The translations under genes and the position numbers were made by a program. A DNA stretch of 64,000 nt from Bradyrhizobium zhengyangense (GTDB taxonomy: Bacteria > Pseudomonadota > Alphaproteobacteria > Rhizobiales > Xanthobacteraceae): contig NZ_JAKLUA010000004.1 in assembly GCF_022012435.1 (NCBI RefSeq), positions 62,001 to 126,000 of the forward strand, read 5' to 3'. Shown here piece after piece: positions 55,274 to 64,000 of this stretch. How positions within the stretch are numbered: position 1 is the first letter of the stretch; each line of letters begins with the position of its first letter. The notes under the pieces were generated by a model. It had not been told where the DNA came from. It did not search any database and was given only the letters and a program-made list of their open reading frames with translations.

Positions 55274-56605
55274 TCAGCGGAAGTTGCCCTTGGTCTCTGG
55301 GATCACGATCGCGCCGATCAGGTAGATCACGAACACGCCGACCGCGAAGTAGGCCAGCGACATCGGGATTTCCGCCGGGCTGCCGCTCACCAGCGAGACG
55401 AAGGTCGGCATCATGCCGCCCAGCGCGAAGCCGATGTTCCAGGACAGACCGGTGCCGCTCGCGCGCAGCGCGGTCGGAAAACGCTCGTTCAGGAAGATCA
55501 GCACCGGCGCGTAGCCGGCATTGCCGATGAAGGCGATGGCGAGGGCATAGAGCGTGATCTGCGTTGTGTCCTTGGTCGCCGCGAGGTTGAGATAGCACAG
55601 CGGCAAGAGCACGGCTGCGAGGACGCCGATCATCAGGAACGTCTTCTTGCGCCCGATGCGGTCGCTCAGCGCGCCGACCAGCACGGCCGAAAAGAACGCC
55701 GAGACGCTCGCGCCCATCAGGATCAGCGAGGAGGTCTGGTTCGGGACCGCGTTGATGACCTTCAGGAAGCTCGGCAGATAGCCCGATGTCAGGTAATAGC
55801 CCGCGCCACCACCGAAGGTGATCAGCAAATTGATCAGCAGCACGCCGCGATATTCGCCGGAGAACACGTCCTTGACCGGCGCCTTCGAGACTTTTGCCTG
55901 CTTGTTGCTCTGCTGGCGCTTGAGTTCCTTGAAGTACGGGGACTCCTCGAGGTTCCGGAAGATGAACCAGCCGAGCAGCGAGCTCAGCAGACCCGAGAAG
56001 AACATGAAGCGCCAGCCCCACACCGCGAACGCATCGCCGGGGAAGACCGAAGACGTGATCAGGAAGATGAACGATGCCAGCAGCGCGCCGATGCCGGCGC
56101 CGCCGCCGCCGACCAGACCGGACATCGCACCGCGCCATTGCGGCGGCACCGATTCCGTGCCGATCGTGTGGGTGGAGGCCACGACACCGCCGACGAACAC
56201 GCCCTGCACCAGACGCAGCGCCAGGAAGATGACAGGCGCGATCACACCGACCTGAGCAATGGTCGGCAACAGGCCGAACGCCGCCGTGCTGATGCCCACC
56301 CCGATGATGGCGACCAGCATTGCCTGCTTGCGGCCGTGCACGTCGGCGAAGTGACCGAACACCGCCGAGCCGATCGGCCGCATCAGAAGCGTCACGGCGA
56401 ACGAGCCGTACACCGCGGCCAGCGACAGCGCCGCATTGCTGGCCGGGAAGAACAGCGCGCCGACGACCGGCGCCACGTAGAGCAGAATGAACAGATCGAA
56501 CAGATCGAGTGCCCATCCGAGCACCGATGCGATGATCGCGTTGACCATCTGTTTGTTGTCCGCTGATGCCTCTGCACCCGCGACCGGCATATCCATCTCA
56601 GCCAT
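55274..56605 (-). CDS. MFS transporter, metabolite:H+ symporter (MHS) type
   Basis: A 443-residue membrane protein with twelve predicted segments. The early loop GSAVFGHFADVHGRKQAML is the MFS A-motif, and its GHFxDxxGRK wording is that of the MHS subfamily, which takes up aromatic and other organic acids. GGGGGAGGAA upstream supports ATG 56605. It lies between the crotonase and GMC genes and is a probable importer of the cluster's substrate. Confidence 0.86.
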   Translation of the reverse strand: MAEMDMPVAGAEASADNKQMVNAIIASVLGWALDLFDLFILLYVAPVVGALFFPASNAALSLAAVYGSFAVTLLMRPIGSAVFGHFADVHGRKQAMLVAIIGVGISTAAFGLLPTIAQVGVIAPVIFLALRLVQGVFVGGVVASTHTIGTESVPPQWRGAMSGLVGGGGAGIGALLASFIFLITSSVFPGDAFAVWGWRFMFFSGLLSSLLGWFIFRNLEESPYFKELKRQQSNKQAKVSKAPVKDVFSGEYRGVLLINLLITFGGGAGYYLTSGYLPSFLKVINAVPNQTSSLILMGASVSAFFSAVLVGALSDRIGRKKTFLMIGVLAAVLLPLCYLNLAATKDTTQITLYALAIAFIGNAGYAPVLIFLNERFPTALRASGTGLSWNIGFALGGMMPTFVSLVSGSPAEIPMSLAYFAVGVFVIYLIGAIVIPETKGNFR

Positions 56606-56680
56606 TTTGTTATTCCTCCCCCGTTTGAATGGCGCCGCGGTTCGCGTCATTGCGAACCGCGGCCGTTTCAAGTGCGTGCG

Positions 56681-57487
56681 TCAGCGGCCGGCGAATTTCG
56701 GCGGGCGCTTGGCGTTGAAGGCCTCGACGCCTTCCCTAAAGTCGTCCGACTGCCGCAGGCGGCTGTAGCAATGGCCTTCGAGCTCGATGGCAATCGCGAG
56801 CGTGGAATCCTCGGTGTCGTTGAGCAGCTTCTTGGCGGTTCGCTGCGCCAGCGGCGAGAAGGTGCGGAGCTCGTCGACGAGCTTGTCGGTCGCCTTCTCC
56901 AGTTCGGCATCGGGCACGCATTCGGTGGCGATGCCCCAGTCATAGGCCTGCTTGGCCGAGATGCGCTTGGAGCGCATCACGATGTCCTTGGTGCGGGTGA
57001 TGCCGACCATCTTCTGCAGGCGGGCCGATCCGCCGGAACCCGGGATCTGGCCGAGCTTCTGCTCCGGCAGCGCGTATTGCGTGGTCTCCGAGGCAATGCG
57101 GAAGTCGCAGGCGAGCGACAGCTCGAAGCCGACGCCGAAGCAATAGCCGCGGTTGGCGACGATCACCGGCTTGGCACAGCGCGCGGGCGCCGCGATGTTC
57201 CAGGCAAGCTTGGAGACGTGCTCGGGGCTCGCCTCCATGAAGCCGCCGATATTGCCGCCGCTGGAGAAGTGCTCGCCCTCGCCGCGCACCACGATGACGC
57301 GAACGCGCGGATCCTCGTCCAGCGTCTCGAAGGTCAGACGCAGCTGGTCGCGCTGCGGCATCGCCACGACGTTGTAGGGCGGACGTCCCAGGATGATGTC
57401 GGCGCGCTCATGCGCCTCGTCGATCTCGACCTTGAACCCGTCGACTTTTGCAAGCCGAGGATCGGCGAACGTATAGGATGACGGCAT
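56681..57487 (-). CDS. Enoyl-CoA hydratase/isomerase-family protein (crotonase)
   Basis: A 268-residue crotonase. Oxyanion-hole segments are FSSGGNIGGFME near 74-85 and NRGYCFGVGFELSLACDF near 110-127. The region LGQIPGSGGSARLQKMVG follows. Glu is not evident at both usual catalytic positions of hydratases, since GS occupies the second (PGSGG). It may therefore act as an isomerase, hydrolase or ring-opening enzyme on the acyl-CoA made by the adjacent ligase. Confidence 0.83.
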   Translation of the reverse strand: MPSSYTFADPRLAKVDGFKVEIDEAHERADIILGRPPYNVVAMPQRDQLRLTFETLDEDPRVRVIVVRGEGEHFSSGGNIGGFMEASPEHVSKLAWNIAAPARCAKPVIVANRGYCFGVGFELSLACDFRIASETTQYALPEQKLGQIPGSGGSARLQKMVGITRTKDIVMRSKRISAKQAYDWGIATECVPDAELEKATDKLVDELRTFSPLAQRTAKKLLNDTEDSTLAIAIELEGHCYSRLRQSDDFREGVEAFNAKRPPKFAGR

Positions 57488-57523
57488 TTTGGCTTCCTTC
57501 TGTTGATCGTTGATGGGTGATGA

Positions 57524-59068
57524 TCAGGCCGCGTCCGACGGCGGCAGGCGCTCGGCCTCGTATTCTCCGGCGACGAGCAGTCGCCGCAGCAGCTTGCCGA
57601 CCGGCGATTTCGGGATCGCGTCGACGAAGACGTAGCGGCGCGGCCGCTTGAAATTGGCAAGGCCCGAGGTGCGGCAGAACTGCTCCAGCTCGACGTCGGA
57701 GACGGCGCGATTGCGCTTGACGAAGGCGGCGACGATCTTGCCCCATTTCTCGTCGGCAACGCCGACCACCGCAACCTCGTCCACGGCGGGATGCAGCGAC
57801 AGGCAGCTTTCGATCTCGACCGGCGAGACGTTCTCACCGCCGGTGATGATCATGTCGTCGACGCGGCCGGTGACGAACAGATCGCCGTCGGGATCAACGA
57901 AGCCGGTGTCGCCCGTAAAATACCAGCCTTCGCGCAGCGACTTGGCGTCGGCCTCGGGACGGCGCCAATAGCCCTCAAAGGCCTCGTCGCCTCTCAGCGT
58001 CGCGATGATCTCGCCCTCCTCGCCGACCGCGGCAAGCTCTGCGATCGACTTCGCGCCGATGCGCACCACCTTGACGTGCTGGTTCAGACCGGCCTTGCCG
58101 GCCGAGCCGGGCTTTGCCGTCGCGTTCTGGTCGATCGTAAAGGTGTAGATCTCGGAGCTGCCGTAATGGTTGACGAACAGGTCGGGCTCGAACGCCTCGT
58201 TCAGCTTCTTCAGCAGGCCATCGGTCATCGACGCGCCGGCAAAGCCGAGCTTGCGCACGCTGGAAACGTCGGTCCTGGCAAAGGCCTCGTGATGAACGAG
58301 GTCGTGATAGAGGGTCGGCACCAGGTAGAGGTTGGTGATCGCCTCCTTCACGATCAGCGCCAGCGCCTGGCGGCTGTCATAGCGCGGCAGACAGACGAAG
58401 CTGCCGCCGATCAGCGACATCGCCAGCAGCGAGCGGACCCCCATGGTGTGATAGAGCGGCATCACGCCGAGCGTGCGCTCGCCGCGGCCGTAGAGATTCT
58501 GCGCGACATGGGCGATCGCCGCGGCCCGCTCGGCACGATGCCGGCGCGGCACGCCTTTCGGACGTGAGGTCGTCCCCGACGTGTAGAGCATGATCGACCA
58601 AGCATCGGCGCCGACGCGCGGCTCGGCATCCGGCGCGCCATCCTTGATCAGATCGTCAAAGCTCGTTGCATCGCCGATCCCGGGATCGACCGATACCCGC
58701 AGCCGCCTGCCTGATAGCGCCGAGCCCTGCACCGCTTCGGCGGAAATATCCTGATAGAACACCGCGCAGGCTTCGGCGTTCTCGATGCAATAATCGAGCT
58801 CGTCCGCCTTGGCGCGCCAGTTGATCGGCGTGATGACGAGGCCGGCAAACTGGCAGGCCCAATGCAGCGTCGCTGCCTCCCAGCGGTTCTGCAGCAGCGT
58901 GACGACGTGGTCGCCGGGCTTGAGACCGAGGCGATCGAACGAGGCCACCAGCGCGGAGATCTTGTCGTACCATTGCCGGTAGGTCAGGCGAAGGTCGCCG
59001 TCGACCAGGGCAATCGCGTTCGGATCGCGCGCGGCGCTGGCCGTGAAGCTGCTGGCGAGATCAAGCAT
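57524..59068 (-). CDS. Acyl/aryl-CoA ligase (AMP-forming)
   Basis: A 514-residue ANL-family ligase that makes a CoA thioester from a carboxylic acid. The P-loop-like MLYTSGTTSRPKGVPRR is near residue 160, YGSSEIYTF near 290, GWYFTGDTGFVDPDGDLFVTGR near 385, and the catalytic Lys in IPKSPVGKLLRR near 495. I start at ATG 59068, which overlaps the iron-sulfur subunit gene by 8 bases; longer frames only read into that gene. Substrate unknown, possibly aromatic given the family look. Confidence 0.87.
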   Translation of the reverse strand: MLDLASSFTASAARDPNAIALVDGDLRLTYRQWYDKISALVASFDRLGLKPGDHVVTLLQNRWEAATLHWACQFAGLVITPINWRAKADELDYCIENAEACAVFYQDISAEAVQGSALSGRRLRVSVDPGIGDATSFDDLIKDGAPDAEPRVGADAWSIMLYTSGTTSRPKGVPRRHRAERAAAIAHVAQNLYGRGERTLGVMPLYHTMGVRSLLAMSLIGGSFVCLPRYDSRQALALIVKEAITNLYLVPTLYHDLVHHEAFARTDVSSVRKLGFAGASMTDGLLKKLNEAFEPDLFVNHYGSSEIYTFTIDQNATAKPGSAGKAGLNQHVKVVRIGAKSIAELAAVGEEGEIIATLRGDEAFEGYWRRPEADAKSLREGWYFTGDTGFVDPDGDLFVTGRVDDMIITGGENVSPVEIESCLSLHPAVDEVAVVGVADEKWGKIVAAFVKRNRAVSDVELEQFCRTSGLANFKRPRRYVFVDAIPKSPVGKLLRRLLVAGEYEAERLPPSDAA

Positions 59069-59579
59069 CTGACGTCTCTTTTGTGGATGAAGCGAGCTGG
59101 GCGGCGGCTTCCAGCGCCGCCTGGATGATCGGGGTGTAACCGGTGCAGCGGCAGATATGGCCGCTGAGGAGGTCACGGATGTCAGCTTCGGTCGGCGCCG
59201 GATGCGTCGCGAGATAATGGTCGAGCGACATCAAGATGCCGGCGGTGCAGAAGCCGCATTGGAGCGCGTGGTTGCGGCGGAACGCCTGCTGCAGCACGCC
59301 GAGCCGGTCAGCTGAGGGCGCGAGCCCTTCGACCGTTTTGAGCTCGCAGCCGTCGACCTGCGCGGCGAGCGTCAGGCACGACCGCGTCAGCATGCCGTCG
59401 ACGACGATGGTGCAGGCGCCACAGACGCCGTGCTCGCAGCCGACATGGGTCCCGGTCGCGCCCAACTGATGCCGTAGAAAATCAGACAGCAGCATGCGCG
59501 GCTCGGCTTCTCCCTCGACGGGCCTGCCGTTGAGCGTGAAGCGCACGGAGTGGCGCTGATCGGCCTTGAGACGGGTCAT
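59061..59579 (-). CDS. Molybdenum hydroxylase iron-sulfur subunit (CoxS/HcrC type)
   Basis: A 172-residue subunit carrying two [2Fe-2S] clusters. The plant-type ferredoxin cluster is CEHGVCGAC with Cys in LTRSCL; the second is CGFCTAGI and CRCTGY. It transfers electrons from the molybdenum site to FAD. It overlaps the FAD subunit gene by 4 bases. Confidence 0.93.
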   Translation of the reverse strand: MTRLKADQRHSVRFTLNGRPVEGEAEPRMLLSDFLRHQLGATGTHVGCEHGVCGACTIVVDGMLTRSCLTLAAQVDGCELKTVEGLAPSADRLGVLQQAFRRNHALQCGFCTAGILMSLDHYLATHPAPTEADIRDLLSGHICRCTGYTPIIQAALEAAAQLASSTKETSDA

Positions 59580-60391
59580 CGCAGCACCTCGCCGATCAGA
59601 TCGCGGCCGATCAGGCGGACCAGGTCGCGGCGGTAGCGCGCGGTGGCGTGGACGTCGTCACGCGCACCGAGCTCGTAGGCGAAGGCATTGAGGGCGTCGT
59701 CGAGCGCGCTGCCGTCGAGAACAGGCCAATCGCGCGCGGTCGGGACGTCGGCGACGCCCCCGACGGCGAGACGCACGCCGGTCGGCGTCCTCATCGCGGC
59801 GCAGGCGACGATGGCGAAATCGCCGTGACGGCGCGCGACCTCGCGAAAGGCGACGCGTGATCCCTTGACGAGAGGCAACGAGATGCCTTCGATCAACTCG
59901 TCATCGGCGCGCGCGGTCAGCATCATGCCGGCGAAGAAGTCCTTGGCGCTAACGCGGCGGCGGCGCTTGGCGCTGCGCAAAAGCACTTCGCCGCCGAGCG
60001 CAACCAGCGTCAGCGGCATCTCGGCGCTGGGATCGGCATGGGCGAGCGAGCCGCAAATGGTCCCGCGGCTCCGCGTCTGCATGTGCCCGACCCAGGGCAA
60101 CGCCAGCGCGACCAGCGGCAGCGTTTCGGCAAGCTGAGGCCAGGCCAAGAGATCGGCCTGGCGCACGCCGGCGCCGATGACGATTGCATCACCCTTGCGT
60201 TCGATCTGGCGGAGCTCCTTCAGCCGCATGATGTCGATCAGCAGTTTGGGCTTGGCGAGGCGCATGTTGAGCATCGCCATCAGCGATTGCCCGCCCGCGA
60301 GCACGCGGGCATCGCCGCCTTGCTGCGCGAGGCCGTCGAGGACGTCGCCTGTGGTTTCAGCGCGGAGATAGTCGAATGCGGGCGGCTTCAT
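59576..60391 (-). CDS. Molybdenum hydroxylase FAD subunit (CoxM type)
   Basis: A 271-residue FAD-binding subunit of the xanthine dehydrogenase family. FAD motifs are AGGQSLMAMLNMRLAKP near 32-48 and TRGTICGSL-type RSRGTICGSLAHADPSAEMP near 107-126. It overlaps the large-subunit gene upstream and the iron-sulfur gene downstream by 4 bases each. Confidence 0.92.
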   Translation of the reverse strand: MKPPAFDYLRAETTGDVLDGLAQQGGDARVLAGGQSLMAMLNMRLAKPKLLIDIMRLKELRQIERKGDAIVIGAGVRQADLLAWPQLAETLPLVALALPWVGHMQTRSRGTICGSLAHADPSAEMPLTLVALGGEVLLRSAKRRRRVSAKDFFAGMMLTARADDELIEGISLPLVKGSRVAFREVARRHGDFAIVACAAMRTPTGVRLAVGGVADVPTARDWPVLDGSALDDALNAFAYELGARDDVHATARYRRDLVRLIGRDLIGEVLR

Positions 60392-63390
60392 CGGCGCCCC
60401 CCGAACAAGCTGGCCAGCTTCGCCAGCACGGCAAACAGCGAGAAGCCGCCGCTCTCTGCACTGCCGCCGCCGGCCTTGCGGGCGAGCGCGGTGAAAAACT
60501 GGCCGATGATGACGCGCGTCGCGCCGTCGAGCAGGCGGCCGCCGATGCTGGCGACCTTGCCGCCGACCGCGGCGTCATAGCTGTAGGTCAGCTTCGTGCC
60601 GCCGTTGCCGTCAGGTGCGAGCGTGATCCGTCCCTCGGCGTTACCAAACCCGAGCGCGCCGGTGGCGCCCCCGCGCAGCCTCACCGCGCGCGGCGGATCG
60701 AGATCGAACAGCTCGACGTCGGCGCGATAGCGCCCGCTGACGGGACCGACGCCGAGCGTGACGTCGGCGCGAAAATGCGTGTCGGTGATCTTGTCGACGC
60801 GCTGGCAGCCGGGAATGACCGATTGCAGTGTGGCGGGTTCGAGCAGCATGGCCCAGACCTGCTCGGGCGCACCCTTCACCGAAGCCTGCCCCTCGCCGCG
60901 CAGCCGCCGATCGCCTCCGCGCGCGGGCGCGGCAGTCGCGCCGCCCGCAGGTGGCGGCGGCTCAGCGCCGCGCACCAATCCTGCCAGCCGCGCCGGCACC
61001 AGCGGCAGCGTGACGTCGGCGACGCCGAGCGCATCCGCGACCGCATTGGCAAGGCACACCGGCGTCGACATGCAATTGCCTTCGCCAACGCCTTTCGCCC
61101 CGAGCGGCGTGAACGGCGACGGCGTCTCCATGTGGAAGATCTCGGGCTCCGGTACCTCTGTGGTGGTCGGCAGCAGGTAGTCGGCAAGCGTTCCCGTCAG
61201 AAAACTACCATCCTCGGCATAGGCATATTCCTCAAGAAGTGCGGCCCCGAGCGCCTGGGTAAAGCCGCCGCGGATCTGGCCGTTGACCATGCCGGGATGC
61301 AAAATGGTGCCGCAATCGTGCATGGTGACGTAGCGGTCGATCCGCGTCTCCAGCGTGGTCGGATCGATCTCCACGCCGCAGAAGTCGAAGATGAAGCCGT
61401 GGCAGAGCGAGGAGTTGATGCGGTCATCCTCGTCGGGCGGCGTCAGCTCCGGCGGCGTCCAGAACACGGTCTCGCGGATGGTCTGGCCGGCATCGTCGGG
61501 CAGCGAGCCCGGCGACCAATGGCTGAGCGCAGCGACGCGCGAGAACGCGATCCGGTTCTCCGGATTGTGCCTGGAGGCGACGAAGCCCCTTGCGAACACG
61601 ATGTCGGTCGCTTCGACGTTGAGCTGACTGGCGGCGATGCGCGCAAGGCGGCCGGCGACGCGCTCGGCAGCGATCTTGGCGGTGCCCGCGACCGCCGCGG
61701 CAAAACGGCTGGCGTAGTTACCCGATGCGATCGACCAGGCATCCTTGGCGGTGTCGATCTCGGTGTTGACGCGGATATCCTTCAGATGAAGGCCAAAGAC
61801 GTCCGCAACAACCTGCGCCAGTACGGTGCGATGCCCCTGCCCCTGCGGCACCGAGGCGACGTGAACCGTGACGCTGCCGACCGGATCGAGCCCGACGGTC
61901 GCGGTCGCCTGCGCTCCGTTCTTGGGACCTGCCTTGCGGCGCTCGGCGGCGGTCAGCACGGTAGTGATGTAGCCCATGTTGGAGACGCTGGGCTCGACCA
62001 CCGCGGTGAAGCCGATGCCGTAGAGACGCCCCTGTGCGCGCGCCTCATCGCGCTTCGCCCTGAGTGCAGCGAGCCTGCCCTGCTCGACTGCGAGCGCAAC
62101 GGCTTCCTGGTAATTGCCGGAATCGAGCAACGCACCCGTCGCGGTCCGATAGGGAAACGCGCCGGCATCGATCAGATTGCGCTTGATGACATCGAGCGGA
62201 TCGAGGCCGAGGCCGATCGCGATGCGCTGCACCAGTCGTTCCAGCGCGAAATAGACCTGCGGTCCGCCAAAGCCGCGGTTGAGACCGGTCGGCGTTTTGT
62301 TGGTGACGACGACGCGGTTGCGGATTTTGACGTTGTGGATGTCATAGGCGCCGGTCAGATTGCCGTGCATGCGGTAGAGCGTCGCTGGCTCGGGCGCGCG
62401 CAGATGCGCGCCGCAATCCTCGACCTGATCCCAGTCGAGCGCGAGGATCTTGCCATCGGCGGCTACCGCCGCCGCCAAGGTCGTCGCACGGTTGGTCGCC
62501 GACACCGATGCGGTGAGATGCTCGAGCCGGTCCTCGATCCATTTGACAGGCCGCCCGGTGATGCGCGCAGCGGCGGCGATCAGCACGATGTAGGGAAACA
62601 CCCCCTGCTTGACGCCAAAGCTGCCACCGGAATCCGGCGGCGTGCGCAGCCGCAAGCGATTGCCCGGCACCTTCAGCGCACGCGCAATCACGGTGTGGAT
62701 GCTGAACGGTCCCTGGAAATTGGCGAGAACTTCATAGGCATCTTCGCCGGCATCGTGCGAGGCGATGACGCCGTAGGTCTCGATCGGCGTACAGGAATTG
62801 CGGGGGTAGCGGATATCGATGGAGAACCGATGCGGCGCGTCCGCAAAGGCTGTGTCGGGGTCGCCATAGCGGAACGCACGGTCGCTGGCGAGATTGCCGG
62901 GAAAGCCGTCATGCAGCACCGGCGCGCCCGTCGAGATCGCGCCCAGCGGATCGACGACGGCCCCACGCGGACGATAGTCGACATTGATCAGCTCAGCCGC
63001 GTCTTCCGCGCACGCGCGATCTGTCGCCACGACCACAGCGACAGGCTCGCCGACATAGCGCACGCGATCCATCGCAATCGGCCAGCACTCGACCGGCGCC
63101 TTCACGCCGACGACGAGACTGGTGGTGACGGCCTTGACGTCGCTGCCGGTCAGAACCGCGGCAACGCCCGGCCAGCGCTTTGCCGCTTCAACGTCGATGG
63201 AGAGAATGTCGGCATGGGCGTGCGGCGAGCGCAGGATGGTCGCATGCAGCGAGCCGGGCTGGACGCCGAGATCGTCGATGAAGCGGCCGCGGCCGGACAG
63301 CAGCGCAGCGTCCTCGACGCGCTCGATCGAACGCCCGACCCACGGTTCGTCGCCACTCCCCGGATTTGCGGATGTGACCGCCTGCAACAT
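60388..63390 (-). CDS. Molybdenum hydroxylase large subunit fused to a CoxG-like domain
   Basis: A 1000-residue protein. Residues 1 to about 800 are a molybdopterin-binding large subunit: WVGRSIERVEDAALLSGRGRF at the start, SGGSFGVKQG near 235, GLNRGFGGPQVYFALE near 370, GQGHRTVLAQV near 520 and GAKGVGEGNCMSTPV near 770, with Glu of the active site in GVGEG. Residues 830-1000 are a CoxG/SRPBCC-like domain (VKGAPEQVWAMLLEPATLQS) ending in a hydrophobic tail FSLFAVLAKLASLF. The active-site loop lacks the Cys-containing AYRCSFR of CO dehydrogenase, so the substrate is an organic compound, not CO. Confidence 0.88.
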   Translation of the reverse strand: MLQAVTSANPGSGDEPWVGRSIERVEDAALLSGRGRFIDDLGVQPGSLHATILRSPHAHADILSIDVEAAKRWPGVAAVLTGSDVKAVTTSLVVGVKAPVECWPIAMDRVRYVGEPVAVVVATDRACAEDAAELINVDYRPRGAVVDPLGAISTGAPVLHDGFPGNLASDRAFRYGDPDTAFADAPHRFSIDIRYPRNSCTPIETYGVIASHDAGEDAYEVLANFQGPFSIHTVIARALKVPGNRLRLRTPPDSGGSFGVKQGVFPYIVLIAAAARITGRPVKWIEDRLEHLTASVSATNRATTLAAAVAADGKILALDWDQVEDCGAHLRAPEPATLYRMHGNLTGAYDIHNVKIRNRVVVTNKTPTGLNRGFGGPQVYFALERLVQRIAIGLGLDPLDVIKRNLIDAGAFPYRTATGALLDSGNYQEAVALAVEQGRLAALRAKRDEARAQGRLYGIGFTAVVEPSVSNMGYITTVLTAAERRKAGPKNGAQATATVGLDPVGSVTVHVASVPQGQGHRTVLAQVVADVFGLHLKDIRVNTEIDTAKDAWSIASGNYASRFAAAVAGTAKIAAERVAGRLARIAASQLNVEATDIVFARGFVASRHNPENRIAFSRVAALSHWSPGSLPDDAGQTIRETVFWTPPELTPPDEDDRINSSLCHGFIFDFCGVEIDPTTLETRIDRYVTMHDCGTILHPGMVNGQIRGGFTQALGAALLEEYAYAEDGSFLTGTLADYLLPTTTEVPEPEIFHMETPSPFTPLGAKGVGEGNCMSTPVCLANAVADALGVADVTLPLVPARLAGLVRGAEPPPPAGGATAAPARGGDRRLRGEGQASVKGAPEQVWAMLLEPATLQSVIPGCQRVDKITDTHFRADVTLGVGPVSGRYRADVELFDLDPPRAVRLRGGATGALGFGNAEGRITLAPDGNGGTKLTYSYDAAVGGKVASIGGRLLDGATRVIIGQFFTALARKAGGGSAESGGFSLFAVLAKLASLFGGRR

Positions 63391-63494
63391 GTCCCGGCAT
63401 ACCTCCCGACGCGCTCTTTGACGCGACGGTGACAGTTGTCAGGACAGGGCGTGCGGGAGCCATACCGCGCACTCTCACGACTTACCAAATCGTC

Positions 63495-64000
63495 TCATTC
63501 GAGAGAGTGCAGCGCAGCATCGATCCGCGAGCATCGCCCCGCGAGACGCGAGACGTTGCGGAATTCGCGCGGGCTGACGCCGGCATGATCGCGGAAAAAA
63601 CGCGTGAAATGCGCCGGCTCTGGAAAACCAAAACGCTCGCTGAGCTCGCCGAGCGGCGTCTCCTCGCGCATCACCGCCTCCAGCGCGCGCTCCATGCGCA
63701 CGACGTTGAGATAGATCTTCGGCGAGACGCCGAGCGAAGCGTCGAACAGGCGGAAGAACTGCGCGCGCGAGAGGCCCGCGCCCTTCACGAACTGATCGAC
63801 ATTGGAAAAGGAATCGTGGACGCGCATCGCGTCCATGGCGCGGCGGATGCGCCAGTCGCAGCCCACCGCGCTCATGCCGCGGATCGAGGTCGGAAAGCTG
63901 CGCCAGGGCGTGAAACGCTCGATCACCGCGATCATCAGATCAGACAGGGTCTGCTCATGGGTGCGCACCGCATCCGGATTCGCCATCATTTCAGCGGCCA
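63495..64000 (-). CDS. AraC-family regulator, N-terminus beyond window
   Basis: The visible 168 residues hold a C-terminal AraC DNA-binding domain with two helix-turn-helices: VDQFVKGAGLSRAQFFRLFDASLG and LGELSERFGFPEPAHFTRFFRDHAG, then the conserved SPREFR. The frame has no stop before the window edge, and AraC proteins normally have a sensor domain in front, so ATG 63989 is probably internal. It lies 105 bases upstream of the hydroxylase operon on the same strand and is the likely activator. Confidence 0.82.
   Translation of the reverse strand, partial: AAEMMANPDAVRTHEQTLSDLMIAVIERFTPWRSFPTSIRGMSAVGCDWRIRRAMDAMRVHDSFSNVDQFVKGAGLSRAQFFRLFDASLGVSPKIYLNVVRMERALEAVMREETPLGELSERFGFPEPAHFTRFFRDHAGVSPREFRNVSRLAGRCSRIDAALHSLE

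Noticed and set aside
60388..63390. Aerobic carbon monoxide dehydrogenase
   Set aside because: The subunit set fits, but the large subunit lacks the AYRCSFR loop and has GLNRGFGG instead, and the context is CoA ligase and crotonase.
60376..63432. A 1018-codon plus-strand open frame
   Set aside because: It is exactly antisense to the hydroxylase large subunit, rich in Arg/Asp/Leu without recognisable domains.

Overview
The window is high-GC DNA from an alphaproteobacterium, most likely Bradyrhizobium or a close relative. I infer this from the sox gene set, the many ABC importers, the crotonase / CoA-ligase / molybdenum-hydroxylase cluster and the general protein style; no rRNA or complete tRNA is present to confirm it.

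Region 1 (1-8.0 kb) is a thiosulfate-oxidation (sox) locus. soxX-Y-Z-A-B run leftward, with soxB cut by the window edge. They are followed by soxW, an unrecognised periplasmic protein, soxV (CcdA-like), soxS, an ArsR-type soxR and a YeeE/YedE-type sulfur transporter (soxT). Three AT-rich promoter gaps carry related dyads; one is a perfect 7-6-7 inverted repeat and a good SoxR operator candidate.

Region 2 (8.3-20 kb) looks like foreign DNA. It opens with the 3' part of a tRNA-Lys(CUU) gene, broken in the anticodon arm as at tRNA integration sites. A leftward three-gene operon with visibly lower GC follows: a 1339-residue cyclase with the domain plan of animal soluble adenylyl cyclase, a phytoene-desaturase-like flavoprotein, and a second such flavoprotein fused to an acetoacetate-decarboxylase-like domain. 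This is the most novel-looking unit in the window. About 1.9 kb of decayed DNA lies behind it.

Region 3 (20.0-31.8 kb) is an amide-use regulon. A leftward nine-gene operon encodes amidase, formamidase/acetamidase, a five-gene Urt/Liv-type importer, a second amidase and a short-chain dehydrogenase. Divergent amiC-amiR encode an amide sensor and an ANTAR antiterminator. A strong intrinsic terminator sits in the operon leader about 30 bases before the first start codon, which is the expected AmiR target.

Region 4 (32.0-41.3 kb) is a peptide-type importer locus: a leftward ROK repressor, gamma-glutamyltransferase-like enzyme, fused double ATPase and Gfo/Idh/MocA oxidoreductase, and rightward binding protein and two permeases. 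A near-perfect 24-bp palindrome lies in the divergent promoter. Region 5 (41.5-49.8 kb) is a sugar locus: aldo/keto reductase, a Rha/Rbs-type importer, an FGGY kinase and a class II aldolase. A perfect 11-bp stem-loop follows the binding-protein gene.

Region 6 (49.8-53.5 kb) is mostly remnants (PolX tail, SDR tail, broken histidine kinase) around intact genes for a MOSC protein and a stand-alone LigD-type DNA ligase. Region 7 (53.5-64 kb) is a leftward catabolic operon: a three-subunit molybdenum hydroxylase whose large subunit is fused to a CoxG-like domain, a CoA ligase, a crotonase, an MHS-type transporter and a GMC oxidoreductase. An AraC-type regulator gene, cut by the right edge, lies upstream.
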